This document shows positions 27,938 through 38,921 of a stretch of DNA of 64,000 nucleotides, in pieces (the stretch's first letter is position 1; each line of letters opens with the position of its first letter). A model generated the notes under the pieces. The model was not told the origin of the DNA and made no database searches. It saw only the letters and a program-made list of their open reading frames with translations. A program made the translations under genes and the position numbers. The DNA lies in assembly GCF_007997285.1 (NCBI RefSeq), contig NZ_VORX01000004.1, positions 353,209 to 417,208 on the forward strand, written 5' to 3'. The stretch is from Gelidibacter salicanalis. Lineage in GTDB: Bacteria; Bacteroidota; Bacteroidia; Flavobacteriales; Flavobacteriaceae.

Positions 27938-28849
27938 TTATTGTAATGCTTTCAAAACGCGTTCCGGATAATCAGTTATAATTCCATCGACATTTAAGAG
28001 GATCATCTGGTCTATATCTTTTTCGTTATTGACTGTCCACGGGATAACTTTCATTTGTAGAGATTTAATGGAGTCTATTATTTTTTGAGTTTTGAGCAGT
28101 TTGAAGTTTGGACTGTAAATTTGAGGTTTAAAATTTAATAGACCCATATTTTTCTGAATTCCTGCATTTGAAACGAGATATGCAATTTCAATTCGAGGAT
28201 GCTTTTGATGAACTATATTCAGTAGGAAAGGATCAAACGACTGAATGGTTATCTGATCTTCCAAATGGTGGTCATAGACAATCTGCATAACTAGTGAAAC
28301 AAAATCTTCAGGTAAGGGTTGATATATGCCATAAACTTTTTTATTTGATTTAAGCTCAATGTTATATTTTACTAGCGGTAACCTCTTTTCCTTAATTTCA
28401 TTTTCTATGGTATTTAAGACATCACTTAATAACGGCTTAAAGGTTTTTAGATTTTTTTGGTCTGGAAAGTTAATATTTCCTCTACTGCCACTATCAAAAG
28501 ATTTGATGCTGTCATAGGTCATCTGAAAAAGGTTATAGCTGAGCTCTTCAGTCTTTAAAACAGGATCGCCAGATGGTTTGGACATGTATAAAGAAGACAT
28601 GTAGGGCTCATGGGATACAACTACTTTGCCATCTTTACTGATAACTACATCAAGTTCGATGACATCTACCCCTTTATGAAGTGCGCTTAAAAATCCTTCG
28701 AGAGTATTTTCAGGCACATTTCCGCGATCTCCACGATGGCCTTGGACTTCCGTTTTCTGTGTTTCTAATGGTAATTCTTTATCACTATTTGATTTACAGC
28801 CTATGGTGAATATTATGAGTAAGACAATTAGTTTATGAAGTGTTTGCAT
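27938..28849 (-). CDS. Glycerophosphodiester phosphodiesterase lipoprotein
   Basis: The 303-residue protein has a lipoprotein signal (IVLLIIFTIGCKS), so it is anchored in a membrane outside the cytoplasm. The GDPD barrel shows the whole catalytic set: GHRGDRGNVPENT (catalytic His and Arg; Glu of the ENT motif), ELDVVISKDGKVVVSHE (metal Glu/Asp and second His) and IELKSNK. It hydrolyses glycerophosphodiesters to glycerol-3-phosphate and an alcohol. It follows the calcineurin-type phosphoesterase gene by 67 bases in the same direction, so it is probably the last gene of the SusC-SusD-phosphoesterase operon, acting on imported or surface-bound phosphodiesters. Confidence 0.88.
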   Translation of the reverse strand: MQTLHKLIVLLIIFTIGCKSNSDKELPLETQKTEVQGHRGDRGNVPENTLEGFLSALHKGVDVIELDVVISKDGKVVVSHEPYMSSLYMSKPSGDPVLKTEELSYNLFQMTYDSIKSFDSGSRGNINFPDQKNLKTFKPLLSDVLNTIENEIKEKRLPLVKYNIELKSNKKVYGIYQPLPEDFVSLVMQIVYDHHLEDQITIQSFDPFLLNIVHQKHPRIEIAYLVSNAGIQKNMGLLNFKPQIYSPNFKLLKTQKIIDSIKSLQMKVIPWTVNNEKDIDQMILLNVDGIITDYPERVLKALQ

Positions 28850-28916
28850 CTGATAAAATTATTAAGGTGTACTCAACCCGGTTAGAATGAGCACCCCTTG
28901 GTTTTTTAATTATGTA

Positions 28917-30494
28917 TTATTGTTTAGGATTTTCCAATCTATAAGAACTGCTGGCTCTATGTTCTTTGCCAAACATGTCCGTGGCTTTAATGTCAATACG
29001 GTGTACGCCTACTTCAAGTTTTGTAGGTATAGAACCTCGCCATAAATGCGTGCTGATAATGGGGTTTGAGGAGCGTCTACCAGCCATTAGATTAGGATTG
29101 GTATCCCATTCCTTAACTAATGCTGCGTATGAAGGATCATAGTCAAGAACGTAGGTCATAGGTTTCCATTCGCCATTATCAATTCTATACTCTACAACAT
29201 CTCCTTCTTTACCCATAAAAAAATTGGCATATATGCCTGCTTTTGTGTTTCTGCCTTTAGCTACGACTTGGGGAGCAAAAACCTCTATTTGATATGCTTT
29301 AGGTTTTCCAGCAACTTTATATTCAACAGTGTAATTGCTATTCTCAAAATGGATAAATGCATATCCCTTTGGCGTACCATCTCTCATCGTTGAAATAGGA
29401 ACTCCAAATTCATCTAGTTTTCCAGAATACCAATCACCAGACGTAGTACCTACATTGTATTCATGATGTGGTTTTTCTCTTAACCAACCATCCGATTTGG
29501 TAAAAAAGTTCTGCTTTTGAATGTGTGTGTGTGCAGAAAGTGACAAGGTGTTAGGATAGTCTTTTAATAAACGAAAAAGTTGGGCTCTATCTTCATCCCT
29601 AAAGGAATCGCCATCTGGTTCACTTAGTGGGATATGAAAGGCCAAAACAATTAAATGATCTTTAGGGACATATTTTAAATCGTTAGCTATAAAATTTAAT
29701 TGATCTGCGCGAAATCCTCCCCAATAGCCTTTAGAATCTCTAGGGTCAGGGTACAAAACATTGTCGAGAACAATAAAGTGCACCTTACCATAATTGAAAG
29801 CATAGTTGGCAGGTCCAAAATGGGCTTCATAGGTTTCATCACTCATTTTGTCTGTTGTAGCATCAAAGTTAAGATCATGGTTTCCTAACACGTTGTACCA
29901 CGGTATACCAATTCTTTTTACGGCGGTGAGATAGGGCTCAAACAGACTCAGATCATCACCAACCAAATCACCTAAACTAATGCCGAAACGAATATCTTTG
30001 ATCCCTTCAAGCCCTGAAATAATGCCTTTTTTGAAATACTCTATTTCTTCAAGGGTATAAGCTTGTGGGTCACCAAACACCAGTGCGCTGAAATTAGTAG
30101 GTTCTTCAGTTTCGATCAATCCAAAATCTAATGATTTAGGTGGTCTTCCGGTAGGTGAAACCCCTTCAAATTTTGATTTTGGAGAACCATTCGGTTTGTA
30201 ATTATAGAAAAACTGCGGAAGATTATTTTCATCGGTTGCAAAAGTATATCCTGCCGGTTTTATAACTGAGATGATATTATCGGTACCTAATGGCAATTCA
30301 TACATTCCATTTTCATTGGTCAATACTACCTGCTCGCCATTGGTAACGGCAACATTTTCAATCCCTTTTTCCCGTCGTTCCTTTTTGCTGTTTTGGTTAA
30401 GGTCATGATACACATAACCAGAGATCCTGTTTTGTGCAGAGACAGCTAAGGTTAATAGGGTTGTACTTAGAATTATAAAATATGTTTTCATCAT
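28917..30494 (-). CDS. Secreted calcineurin-like phosphoesterase with N- and C-terminal beta domains
   Basis: The 525-residue protein has a signal peptide (TYFIILSTTLLTLAVSAQ). An N-terminal SdrD-like module follows (GYVYHDLNQNSKKERREKGI, residues ~25-105), as in the MetallophosN type. The phosphoesterase core has FGDPQ, LGDLVGDD, GNHDLNFD, AFHIPL and SAHTHIQ with all metal ligands. The C-terminal beta domain (residues ~360-520) is the MetallophosC type. In Bacteroidota such proteins sit in SusC/SusD loci. Here the start is 12 bases after the SusD stop, firmly in the operon. The substrate is probably a phosphate ester taken up by the neighbouring receptor; this is inference. Confidence 0.87.
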   Translation of the reverse strand: MMKTYFIILSTTLLTLAVSAQNRISGYVYHDLNQNSKKERREKGIENVAVTNGEQVVLTNENGMYELPLGTDNIISVIKPAGYTFATDENNLPQFFYNYKPNGSPKSKFEGVSPTGRPPKSLDFGLIETEEPTNFSALVFGDPQAYTLEEIEYFKKGIISGLEGIKDIRFGISLGDLVGDDLSLFEPYLTAVKRIGIPWYNVLGNHDLNFDATTDKMSDETYEAHFGPANYAFNYGKVHFIVLDNVLYPDPRDSKGYWGGFRADQLNFIANDLKYVPKDHLIVLAFHIPLSEPDGDSFRDEDRAQLFRLLKDYPNTLSLSAHTHIQKQNFFTKSDGWLREKPHHEYNVGTTSGDWYSGKLDEFGVPISTMRDGTPKGYAFIHFENSNYTVEYKVAGKPKAYQIEVFAPQVVAKGRNTKAGIYANFFMGKEGDVVEYRIDNGEWKPMTYVLDYDPSYAALVKEWDTNPNLMAGRRSSNPIISTHLWRGSIPTKLEVGVHRIDIKATDMFGKEHRASSSYRLENPKQ

Positions 30495-30506
30495 TTTTTT
30501 ACTTAT

Positions 30507-31940
30507 TTAGTTATCCCACCAAACGGTAGTATTAATATCATCAGGGCCACCTAACATTTCAATAGCTTTTCCATAATTAGAAGCATTGTTGATTTGAACA
30601 TTGGTAGGGTAGTAGAAACGCGCGGGCATCACTTTGTCGTTTAACATCGCATCTGTAGTAGGTAATTTGGGCAAACCTGTACGTCTATATTCAAACCATT
30701 GTTGGTAGTCAACAAAGTAAAGCGCATAATATTTTTGAAGCATGATCTGTGCTAAAGTACCATCATATTTAACTGCTGCGTTATCGAAGTATGTTGACGA
30801 CACTTCAGTATCATATTGATTTATAGCCGCAGTAATGCCTTTCTTATAGTGTGTTTCTGCTCCCGTTAGATAACCTCGTTGTGCCAATTCTGCTTTTATA
30901 AATTCTACTTCGGCATACGTTAAAATGAAAATTTGCATTGGGTTTTCTACTTGATCAATATTTAATGTGGACGCATTAAATTCAAATTGCGATTCTGGGC
31001 CATTATAACCGCTTGGGATGCCTTTGTAGCCTATATCAACATTGTCATTATCTTGAGCTTTTGTCGCTATAAAAGGGAGTCTTGGATCTTCAAGTGTTTT
31101 TAGGTTCTCGATAAAAAACTCTCCTATTTTTACGCTCAAGCGAAAATCTTGAGGTCTGCCCCATGGCGATACGTTAGGTGTCACTCCTGTAACTTGTAGC
31201 ATCGCTGATTCTTCATTATTTTCGAAAACAGGATAGACATCAGGGTTGTTAATCATGTTCGTCATTTGCTGAAAAGCGTTGGTTTCTGATCTATTAGATA
31301 CACGAAGTAATAGTCTCAAATGCAATGAATTTGTGAATTTCTGCCACTTTTTTACGTCATTTTGAAACAGAATATCATCGGCGTAGGACAGATTTTTTGT
31401 AGTGTCATATAATGTATTGGCTTTTTCAAGATCGGCCAAGATGGTTTTGTAGATAAATTCTTGTGTATCAAAGGCTGGATAAAAATTACCTTCATCACCC
31501 TTGACAGCTTCAGTCATTGGAACGGGCCCAAACATATCCGTTAAATTAGCATATACCATGGCGTTAAGTGTCAAAGCGATGGCTTCGTAATTCTTGTCTT
31601 CCGCATTAATGGCTGCTAAGTGCATTTGTTTAATGTTATTAAGCCATTTATAGTAATTGTACCATGATGAATTTCCTATGTTTTGACTAACATCATAGCG
31701 ATGTAACCCCCCTGATACACTAGGAAACGGTACAGAAACTTGCATTAAATCGAAGGTAATGCTGGCACTTCTGTTGACGTTGTGTGTGGCCAAGCCATAA
31801 ATGATTGGATTAATCAATGTTCCAGGACTGATTTCGTTAATACGATTGGGGTCTTCATTGGTTTCAGCAAAATTGTTTGTACATGATGTTAGCATGTTAA
31901 AACAATATATGGTACAAATTATATATTTTAATGTTGTCAT
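30507..31940 (-). CDS. SusD/RagB-type surface lipoprotein (SusD-like-2)
   Basis: The 477-residue lipoprotein (lipobox LTSC at residues ~17-20) has the N-terminal NEDPNRINEISPGTLI stretch of the SusD-like-2 group and TPR-type helices (YTEAVKGDEG-like region PMTEAVKGDEG, and FILTYAEVEFIKAELAQRG). The C-terminal YYALYFVDYQQWFEYRRTG is characteristic. SusD proteins form the lid over a SusC channel and bind the nutrient at the cell surface. The start is 11 bases after the SusC stop. The SusD-like-2 group often goes with nutrients other than plain polysaccharides, which agrees with the phosphoesterase genes downstream. Confidence 0.9.
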   Translation of the reverse strand: MTTLKYIICTIYCFNMLTSCTNNFAETNEDPNRINEISPGTLINPIIYGLATHNVNRSASITFDLMQVSVPFPSVSGGLHRYDVSQNIGNSSWYNYYKWLNNIKQMHLAAINAEDKNYEAIALTLNAMVYANLTDMFGPVPMTEAVKGDEGNFYPAFDTQEFIYKTILADLEKANTLYDTTKNLSYADDILFQNDVKKWQKFTNSLHLRLLLRVSNRSETNAFQQMTNMINNPDVYPVFENNEESAMLQVTGVTPNVSPWGRPQDFRLSVKIGEFFIENLKTLEDPRLPFIATKAQDNDNVDIGYKGIPSGYNGPESQFEFNASTLNIDQVENPMQIFILTYAEVEFIKAELAQRGYLTGAETHYKKGITAAINQYDTEVSSTYFDNAAVKYDGTLAQIMLQKYYALYFVDYQQWFEYRRTGLPKLPTTDAMLNDKVMPARFYYPTNVQINNASNYGKAIEMLGGPDDINTTVWWDN

Positions 31941-31951
31941 TTTATCTGAAT

Positions 31952-34900
31952 TTATAAGTTTACTTTTAAGTTGATCCCGTACGATGCCGGGGAAGGTAAT
32001 TGTCCCATTTCGATTCCTGGTAAAATAGTATCACCGTTTAAGGCCGCAGTTTCAGGATCATAAATTGGGAAATCTGAAACAGTCGCCAAGTTCCTTCCGA
32101 ATAAAGAAATATTTAAACCTGAAATACCAGTGTTCTTTAATGTCCTTGTGGAAAAATTGTATTGAATACTCAATTCTCTCAGTTTTAAGAACGACGCATC
32201 AAAAGAATTCGACTCCACGTTAGCACGACGGTAATAGCGGTTATACCAATCTGGAGTGATTACTTCTTTAGTGTTCATGGTGTAGGTGCCATCAGTATTT
32301 AAGACGACCCCGTCACCAATTATAACACCCTCTTCTCGGCCCAGATAGGTTGATGTTAGTTTTCCTTGCTGCACACTTTTATGGTGCGTTTGCGAATAAA
32401 TAATACCACCATATTGCCCATCCAAAAGCACATTAAATGTGACATTCCCGAAACTAAAACTGTTGTTTAATCCAGCTTTCCAATCTGCACTGGCATCACC
32501 AATATATTGTATTTCATCAGGGTAGGCAGGAAGTCCAGCAGTGTCATAAACTATTTTACCCTCAGGAGAGCGTTCAAATCCATAACCGTAGATAGCAGTC
32601 GTTGTGCCTCCAACTTTGGCTAATAAGGTTGCATTTCCTCCTGATCCGATTTCTTGTTGACCGTCTATACCGTCTGCAAGTTTCATGACCCTATTCCAAT
32701 TTCGGGCCCAGGTTAGGGTGCTTTTCCATTTGAACGTCTCACCATCGATAATTTTTGCGCCAATTGAGAATTCTACCCCACGATTACGCACTTCCCCAGA
32801 ATTCAATACACCAGAACTATACCCTGTAGTAATATCTAACGGCACGGAGATAATTTGGTTCTTGGTATTGGTTTCATATACGGTGGCGTCCAAATTGATT
32901 TTATTGTCAAATAGGCGCGCTTCTATGCCGGTCTCATAACTGGTTGTGATTTCTGGTTTAAAGTTGGCATTGTATAAATTGGTGGAAACTGAGGCCGAGC
33001 TAGGAAATGCATTTTGACTGTAATAATTGCTTGTTTTGTAGGGATCTGTGTCGTTACCCACTTGTGCATATGAAAAACGGTATTTTAAATAGTCCATAGC
33101 TTTGGGTAGACTGAAAATTTCAGTCATGATAAAACTCACATTTGCTGACGGATAGAAGAAGGCGTTATTCTGTGCTGGCAACGTGCTCGACCAATCGTTT
33201 CTACCAGTAACATCTAAGAAGATTTTATTATCAAAGCCTAACGAAAAGAGGCCGTATAAACTGTTAACCTTTTTGTTTTTATCATAAGTCTGAACTAAAG
33301 GATTATTGACGCCATTAGCTAATTTATAAACGTTAGGAACAACCAAACCATCAACAAAAGCATCAGTTCTCCTGTATTTATAATCCATGGAATTACCCCC
33401 AACAGATGCCGATAGTGATACTAGAGCACTAAGGTCTGTTTCATAACTTAATAAGAAATCAGTATTGACTTCTTGTTTCCAAATATCTTGAGTTTCATAA
33501 TAGCCTTGTTTATAACGGTTAATGCTATAAGGTCTTTTCTGCTCCCGTTCTTGATAATACGTGTTTAATGAAGTTCTTAACATTAATTCCAACTGAGATG
33601 CCAATTGAATTTTCCCAAAAACATTTCCTGTAATTTGATTACTCGCTAAACTATTGGTGGCTTCATAGGCAATTAAATAAGGGTTGTCAATGTAGGAACT
33701 AAAGGGTTGAATTTGTTGAATTTGATGTTGTCCCTGCTGCCAAATATTTCGGTACCAGTCCAAATCAACATTCGGGTTCTGAAAAATCATAAAGTATGAA
33801 ATAGAACCATTGTTGTATCCTGTACTTGGTAAATTATCACTGCTTCTGTTATTGTAATTGACTACCGAGCCAATTTTTACATGGTCTGAAATTTGATAGT
33901 TGGAATTTATGGAAGCTGTTACCCTTTCAAAACCTGTATTTGGCATAATCCATTCGTTTTTTGAATGTCCGACGGAAAGTCGCATAGAACCTTTTTCATT
34001 ACCACCCTGAATGGATATATTATTTGTGGTTGTAATCCCGGTACGCCAGAAGTCTTTGCGGTTGTCTTTAAAGGGTTGCCATAATTGAGGCTCTAAAGAT
34101 TGTCCTTCTAAATTCGGGTCGTATTGGTAATAATACTGGTCATTAAATTCTGGGCCCCATGCACTACTGGTTCCACCCGTGCTACTGCCATCTTCTGATG
34201 CACCATAAGAATAATAGGGATTCCCTGCTTTATCAAAACTTTTACCCGTTCCTTGACCGTATTTATATTGCCAATCTGGCCATCGTTGAATGATGTCTAG
34301 GTTGATACTTGAATTGAAGGTAATTCCCAATCCTTTAGACTTTTTGCCAGATTTTGTGGTAATAATTAAGGCACCATTGGCAGCTCGACTTCCGTAAAGC
34401 GCAGTTGCCCCAGGTCCTTTTAAAACGGTTACGTTTTCAATATCATCCAAATTAATATCTGAAATTCCATTTCCGTAATCGATTGGAGAATCTTCACCAA
34501 TATAGGCGTTGGATGATCCTGATGTCGTCATTTCACTATTTATAGGAACACCGTCTACAACAATGAGAGCATTATTTCCATTGGCATTTAGCGAGTTATT
34601 ACCTCTAAGGGTTATTTGTTGCGAGTTCATTGGCCCAGAACCAGACGATAGTATGTTTAGACCAGCCACTTTTCCTATTAATCCAGAGGACCAATTGTTA
34701 GGACTAGTTTGGGCCAAACTTTCACCATCAACGGTAGATTGGGAGAACCCTAATCTTTTTTCTTCCCGTTTAATCCCCAATGCGGTAACAACTACTTCAT
34801 TTAAACCATTGATGTCCTCTTGTAGCATAATTTCCAGTACAGTATCGGTATTCGCTAATACCGTCTTAGTTGTGAATCCCATATAAGAAACAGCTATACT

Positions 34901-35224
34901 GGTGTTTTCTGCTGTCAAGGTTAATTGAAAATTACCGTCGATATCTGTTATAGTGCCATTGATTGTACCTTGTTCAATGACAGTTGCTCCGGCCAAAGGG
35001 AAACCAGACGAATCCATTACTTTACCCCTTATAACTATTTTTTGTTTTGATGAAAAACTGTGGAATGGTGGCGCAATCTCCGCGGCTAGTGTTTTGTGTT
35101 TAAATTCAGAGCTTTTATTAGAGATAATAGTTGAAGCTGTGGTACTTAGTGTAGATGATAAGCATAATATATAAATTGACTTTTGTAATAATTGACTTTT
35201 AAGAAAGAGAATTTTGTTGTTCAT
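31952..35224 (-). CDS. SusC/RagA-type TonB-linked outer-membrane transporter
   Basis: The 1090-residue protein has a long N-terminal export region, then the carboxypeptidase-regulatory-like domain (RGKVMDSSGFPLAGATVIEQ, residues ~65-145) and the SusC plug. The plug begins with the TonB-box-like NEVVVTALGIKREEK and contains GLIGKVAGLNI and VTVLKGPGATALYGSRAANG. A large beta-barrel ends with SYGINLKVNL. It imports nutrients captured by its SusD partner. It is the first gene of a unit SusC-SusD-phosphoesterase-GDPD with very small gaps. An ECF sigma gene 447 bases upstream in the same direction may control it. The annotated start gives an unusually long pre-signal segment, but LLQKSIYILCLSSTLSTTAS works as signal. 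Confidence 0.92.
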   Translation of the reverse strand: MNNKILFLKSQLLQKSIYILCLSSTLSTTASTIISNKSSEFKHKTLAAEIAPPFHSFSSKQKIVIRGKVMDSSGFPLAGATVIEQGTINGTITDIDGNFQLTLTAENTSIAVSYMGFTTKTVLANTDTVLEIMLQEDINGLNEVVVTALGIKREEKRLGFSQSTVDGESLAQTSPNNWSSGLIGKVAGLNILSSGSGPMNSQQITLRGNNSLNANGNNALIVVDGVPINSEMTTSGSSNAYIGEDSPIDYGNGISDINLDDIENVTVLKGPGATALYGSRAANGALIITTKSGKKSKGLGITFNSSINLDIIQRWPDWQYKYGQGTGKSFDKAGNPYYSYGASEDGSSTGGTSSAWGPEFNDQYYYQYDPNLEGQSLEPQLWQPFKDNRKDFWRTGITTTNNISIQGGNEKGSMRLSVGHSKNEWIMPNTGFERVTASINSNYQISDHVKIGSVVNYNNRSSDNLPSTGYNNGSISYFMIFQNPNVDLDWYRNIWQQGQHQIQQIQPFSSYIDNPYLIAYEATNSLASNQITGNVFGKIQLASQLELMLRTSLNTYYQEREQKRPYSINRYKQGYYETQDIWKQEVNTDFLLSYETDLSALVSLSASVGGNSMDYKYRRTDAFVDGLVVPNVYKLANGVNNPLVQTYDKNKKVNSLYGLFSLGFDNKIFLDVTGRNDWSSTLPAQNNAFFYPSANVSFIMTEIFSLPKAMDYLKYRFSYAQVGNDTDPYKTSNYYSQNAFPSSASVSTNLYNANFKPEITTSYETGIEARLFDNKINLDATVYETNTKNQIISVPLDITTGYSSGVLNSGEVRNRGVEFSIGAKIIDGETFKWKSTLTWARNWNRVMKLADGIDGQQEIGSGGNATLLAKVGGTTTAIYGYGFERSPEGKIVYDTAGLPAYPDEIQYIGDASADWKAGLNNSFSFGNVTFNVLLDGQYGGIIYSQTHHKSVQQGKLTSTYLGREEGVIIGDGVVLNTDGTYTMNTKEVITPDWYNRYYRRANVESNSFDASFLKLRELSIQYNFSTRTLKNTGISGLNISLFGRNLATVSDFPIYDPETAALNGDTILPGIEMGQLPSPASYGINLKVNL

Positions 35225-35671
35225 TTCAATCGGTTAACATTAGTTGATAGTTTAATACTACTTTTAAATAGTGGTACCATTTTCTTTAGCAGTGAATGGG
35301 TTGTTGATAAGTGTTGGTTTTGATTTTTTCTTATAGTGTTATGTTTTTTAGTTGTCATTCTTCAATTGGCGCAAATCAGTTTCTGGCTTAAGTGTCACTC
35401 ACTTCTCAAGTTGTAGATGAGGTTTCTGAAAATTTTTCTTCATAGGGATATGCTATGTTGAAGGATTCAATAGGTCTTTATGATGTGACAGAAATATTTG
35501 TGCATTTGTTAGATAAGTGGATAAAGTGTTCTTCTTATAAAATGATGTCGTTTTATAGCAAGTCGCATTTCTCGAGGTTATCACGTAGTGAAGAAAGTGA
35601 GGTTAATGATTTCTTAAAATTGCAACTCTCTACTTTGCATAAAAGAAACATAGTCTTAACCTAGGAAGTTT
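35225..35671. other. Intergenic between ECF sigma gene and SusC gene
   Basis: 447 bases without a credible gene. A 69-codon + strand frame at 35455-35664 has no coding character. An anti-sigma FecR gene would be expected here in many Bacteroidota loci and is absent. The promoter recognised by the sigma factor should be near the SusC start, but its sequence is not known to me. Confidence 0.4.
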
Positions 35672-36217
35672 TTAATTGAGATGTAAAGAGGATTTTAGTT
35701 GTTTGATGGCGTCACTGATATGTTTTTCTACAGTACGGATAGAGATATTAAGTTTTATTGCAATTTCATTGTTTGATAAATACTCAAATCTACTCAGTAA
35801 AAAAACGTTTTTACATTTTGGGGTGAGTTTGTCAATTTCTGAAAGTAAGTTAGTTTCCAACTCTAAATACTCTATATTTCTTTCAGACGATTCTAATTGA
35901 GGTGTTTTTTGATCAGTAATTAATTGGTTGGATATATATTTTAGTCCTCTAATATGTGAAGATATTTTATATTTTATCGCCCTAAAGAGGTAGGCTTCAA
36001 TGTTTGTTAATTCTACAGTCTCGTATTTTTCCCAGAGACTCATAAATACTTCTTGGACGATATCTTCACAGATTTTTTCCTCATTATACAAACTGTTAGC
36101 ATAACCATAAAGAGATTTCCAAAAACGTTTATAGATTTCATTAAAAACGTCTTTATCACCTTCGTTTAGCAGTTTTTGAAGGGTTTCGTTTGATAAGTTT
36201 ATATAGTTGATTTTCAT
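35672..36217 (-). CDS. ECF-type RNA polymerase sigma-70 factor (Bacteroidota SusCD/FecI-like family)
   Basis: The 181-residue protein has region 2 (residues ~20-90; EIYKRFWKSLYGYANSL, ICEDIVQEVFMSLWEKYE) and region 4 (residues ~125-175; LTPKCKNVFLLSRFEYLSNN, IAIKLNISIRTVEKHISDAI). It is the type that normally works with a FecR anti-sigma to switch on SusC/SusD genes in response to nutrient. No FecR gene is next to it. Its place upstream of, and in the same direction as, the SusC operon suggests that operon as its target. TACATTTG about 20 bases upstream of the start may be its own -7 box. Confidence 0.88.
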   Translation of the reverse strand: MKINYINLSNETLQKLLNEGDKDVFNEIYKRFWKSLYGYANSLYNEEKICEDIVQEVFMSLWEKYETVELTNIEAYLFRAIKYKISSHIRGLKYISNQLITDQKTPQLESSERNIEYLELETNLLSEIDKLTPKCKNVFLLSRFEYLSNNEIAIKLNISIRTVEKHISDAIKQLKSSLHLN

Positions 36218-36410
36218 ATACAGCTGTTTTCAACAAATGTATATTTTATTGACAGTGGGAAGCGGATAGGGAGATTATGATAAGGTTAAAGTTGATCAGG
36301 ATTTAGGTTTATTAATCAAATTGATGAGGCCTATAAAGAAATGATAACAGATAGGCCAAGGTCAATATTTCGGTCTTATTTCATTTCAAGATAAAGAAAA
36401 GTACAATAAT

Positions 36411-36440
36411 TTGGTAGAAGTAAATATTTCATTAAGTTTG
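36411..36440 (+). promoter_or_regulatory. Promoter of the thiamine operon
   Basis: TTG at 36411-36413, 19 bases, and TAAGTTTG at 36433-36440 match the Bacteroidota consensus. It ends 11 bases before the riboswitch, exactly where a start for this leader would be expected. Confidence 0.6.
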
Positions 36441-36451
36441 TCCTGTAAACT

Positions 36452-36530
36452 TTAGGGGTGTTCTAAATATGTAGAACTGAGAAAAACCCTTTGAACCTGA
36501 TCCGGTTAGTACCAGCGAAGGGAAAAGTAA
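36452..36530 (+). promoter_or_regulatory. TPP riboswitch (THI box)
   Basis: The leader carries the conserved THI elements in order: AGGGGTG at 36454-36460, CTGAGA at 36477-36482, ACCCTTTGAACCTGATCCGG at about 36486-36505, TTAGTACCAGCGAAGGGAA at about 36506-36524. These form the P1-P5 arms that bind thiamine pyrophosphate. It precedes an intact thiamine operon, which TPP would shut off. Confidence 0.95.
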
Positions 36531-36536
36531 CAAAAT

Positions 36537-36566
36537 CCACAACTTAATGTGTGGACCTACTTTTTA
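36537..36566 (+). terminator. Probable riboswitch-linked terminator hairpin
   Basis: CCACA (36537-36541) and TGTGG (36550-36554) form a small stem seven bases after the riboswitch core, followed by a T-run (36560-36565). It could be the expression platform that ends transcription when TPP is bound. The stem is short, so support is moderate. Confidence 0.5.
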
Positions 36567-36659
36567 TAATTGTACGCCATCTAAGGCTGTACTTTCATTT
36601 CAAATTGATCCTTTCTCGAACCTTTAAATTTTACAGCATATTTAAAAATATACTGTACT

Positions 36660-36863
36660 ATGATTAAATTACTGGTTAATGAGAAATCTATAGAAGTCAG
36701 CAACGATTTCAACATCCTTCAATTACTTCATCAGATAAAATCTCCACAAGATGGTATAGCTGTCGCAGTTAATAATACCATTATTTCAAAAAATTCTTGG
36801 GCGACTAAAATGTTTCATGAAAATGACACTGTTTTGATTATTCAGGCCACTCAAGGAGGGTAA
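36660..36863 (+). CDS. thiS: ThiS sulfur carrier protein
   Basis: The 67-residue ubiquitin-fold protein ends in the required Gly-Gly (QATQGG). ThiF adenylates that tail, it then becomes a thiocarboxylate and donates sulfur to the thiazole made by ThiG/ThiH. It is the first gene after the riboswitch and about 45 bases before thiC. Confidence 0.93.
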   Translation: MIKLLVNEKSIEVSNDFNILQLLHQIKSPQDGIAVAVNNTIISKNSWATKMFHENDTVLIIQATQGG

Positions 36864-36895
36864 TTACTTCATTCAACACTAACATATTTACTTAA

Positions 36896-38767
<1,872 letters not shown>

Positions 38768-38780
38768 TAATTTGGAAGTT

Positions 38781-38873
38781 CCAACGCTTTAAAAAAAGCG
38801 TGGTCGGGCTTTCCGTTTTATCTTTTGCAGAAAATGCAATAGGATGTCACTGCAATCCCTAACTCAGAAACAT
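38781..38873 (+). repeat. Intergenic segment resembling a widespread flavobacterial repeat
   Basis: The gap after thiC contains a hairpin, ACGCTTT (38784-38790) with AAAGCGT (38795-38801), then GTGGTCGGGCTTTCCG and, further on, CACTGCAATCCCTAACTCAG. From memory this GGGCTTTCCG...CAATCCCTAAC pattern recurs between genes in many Flavobacteriaceae genomes. Its role is unknown, and only one copy is in this window. Within the operon it could serve as a transcript-processing or attenuation site. Confidence 0.4.
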
Positions 38874-38921
38874 TATTTCACACAAGTTTTAGCAACTTAT
38901 TATAAAAAACAATAATCTATT

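Noticed and set aside
35455..35664. 69-codon ORF as a missing FecR anti-sigma
   Set aside because: Wrong strand and far too short, with no membrane helix or FecR motif.
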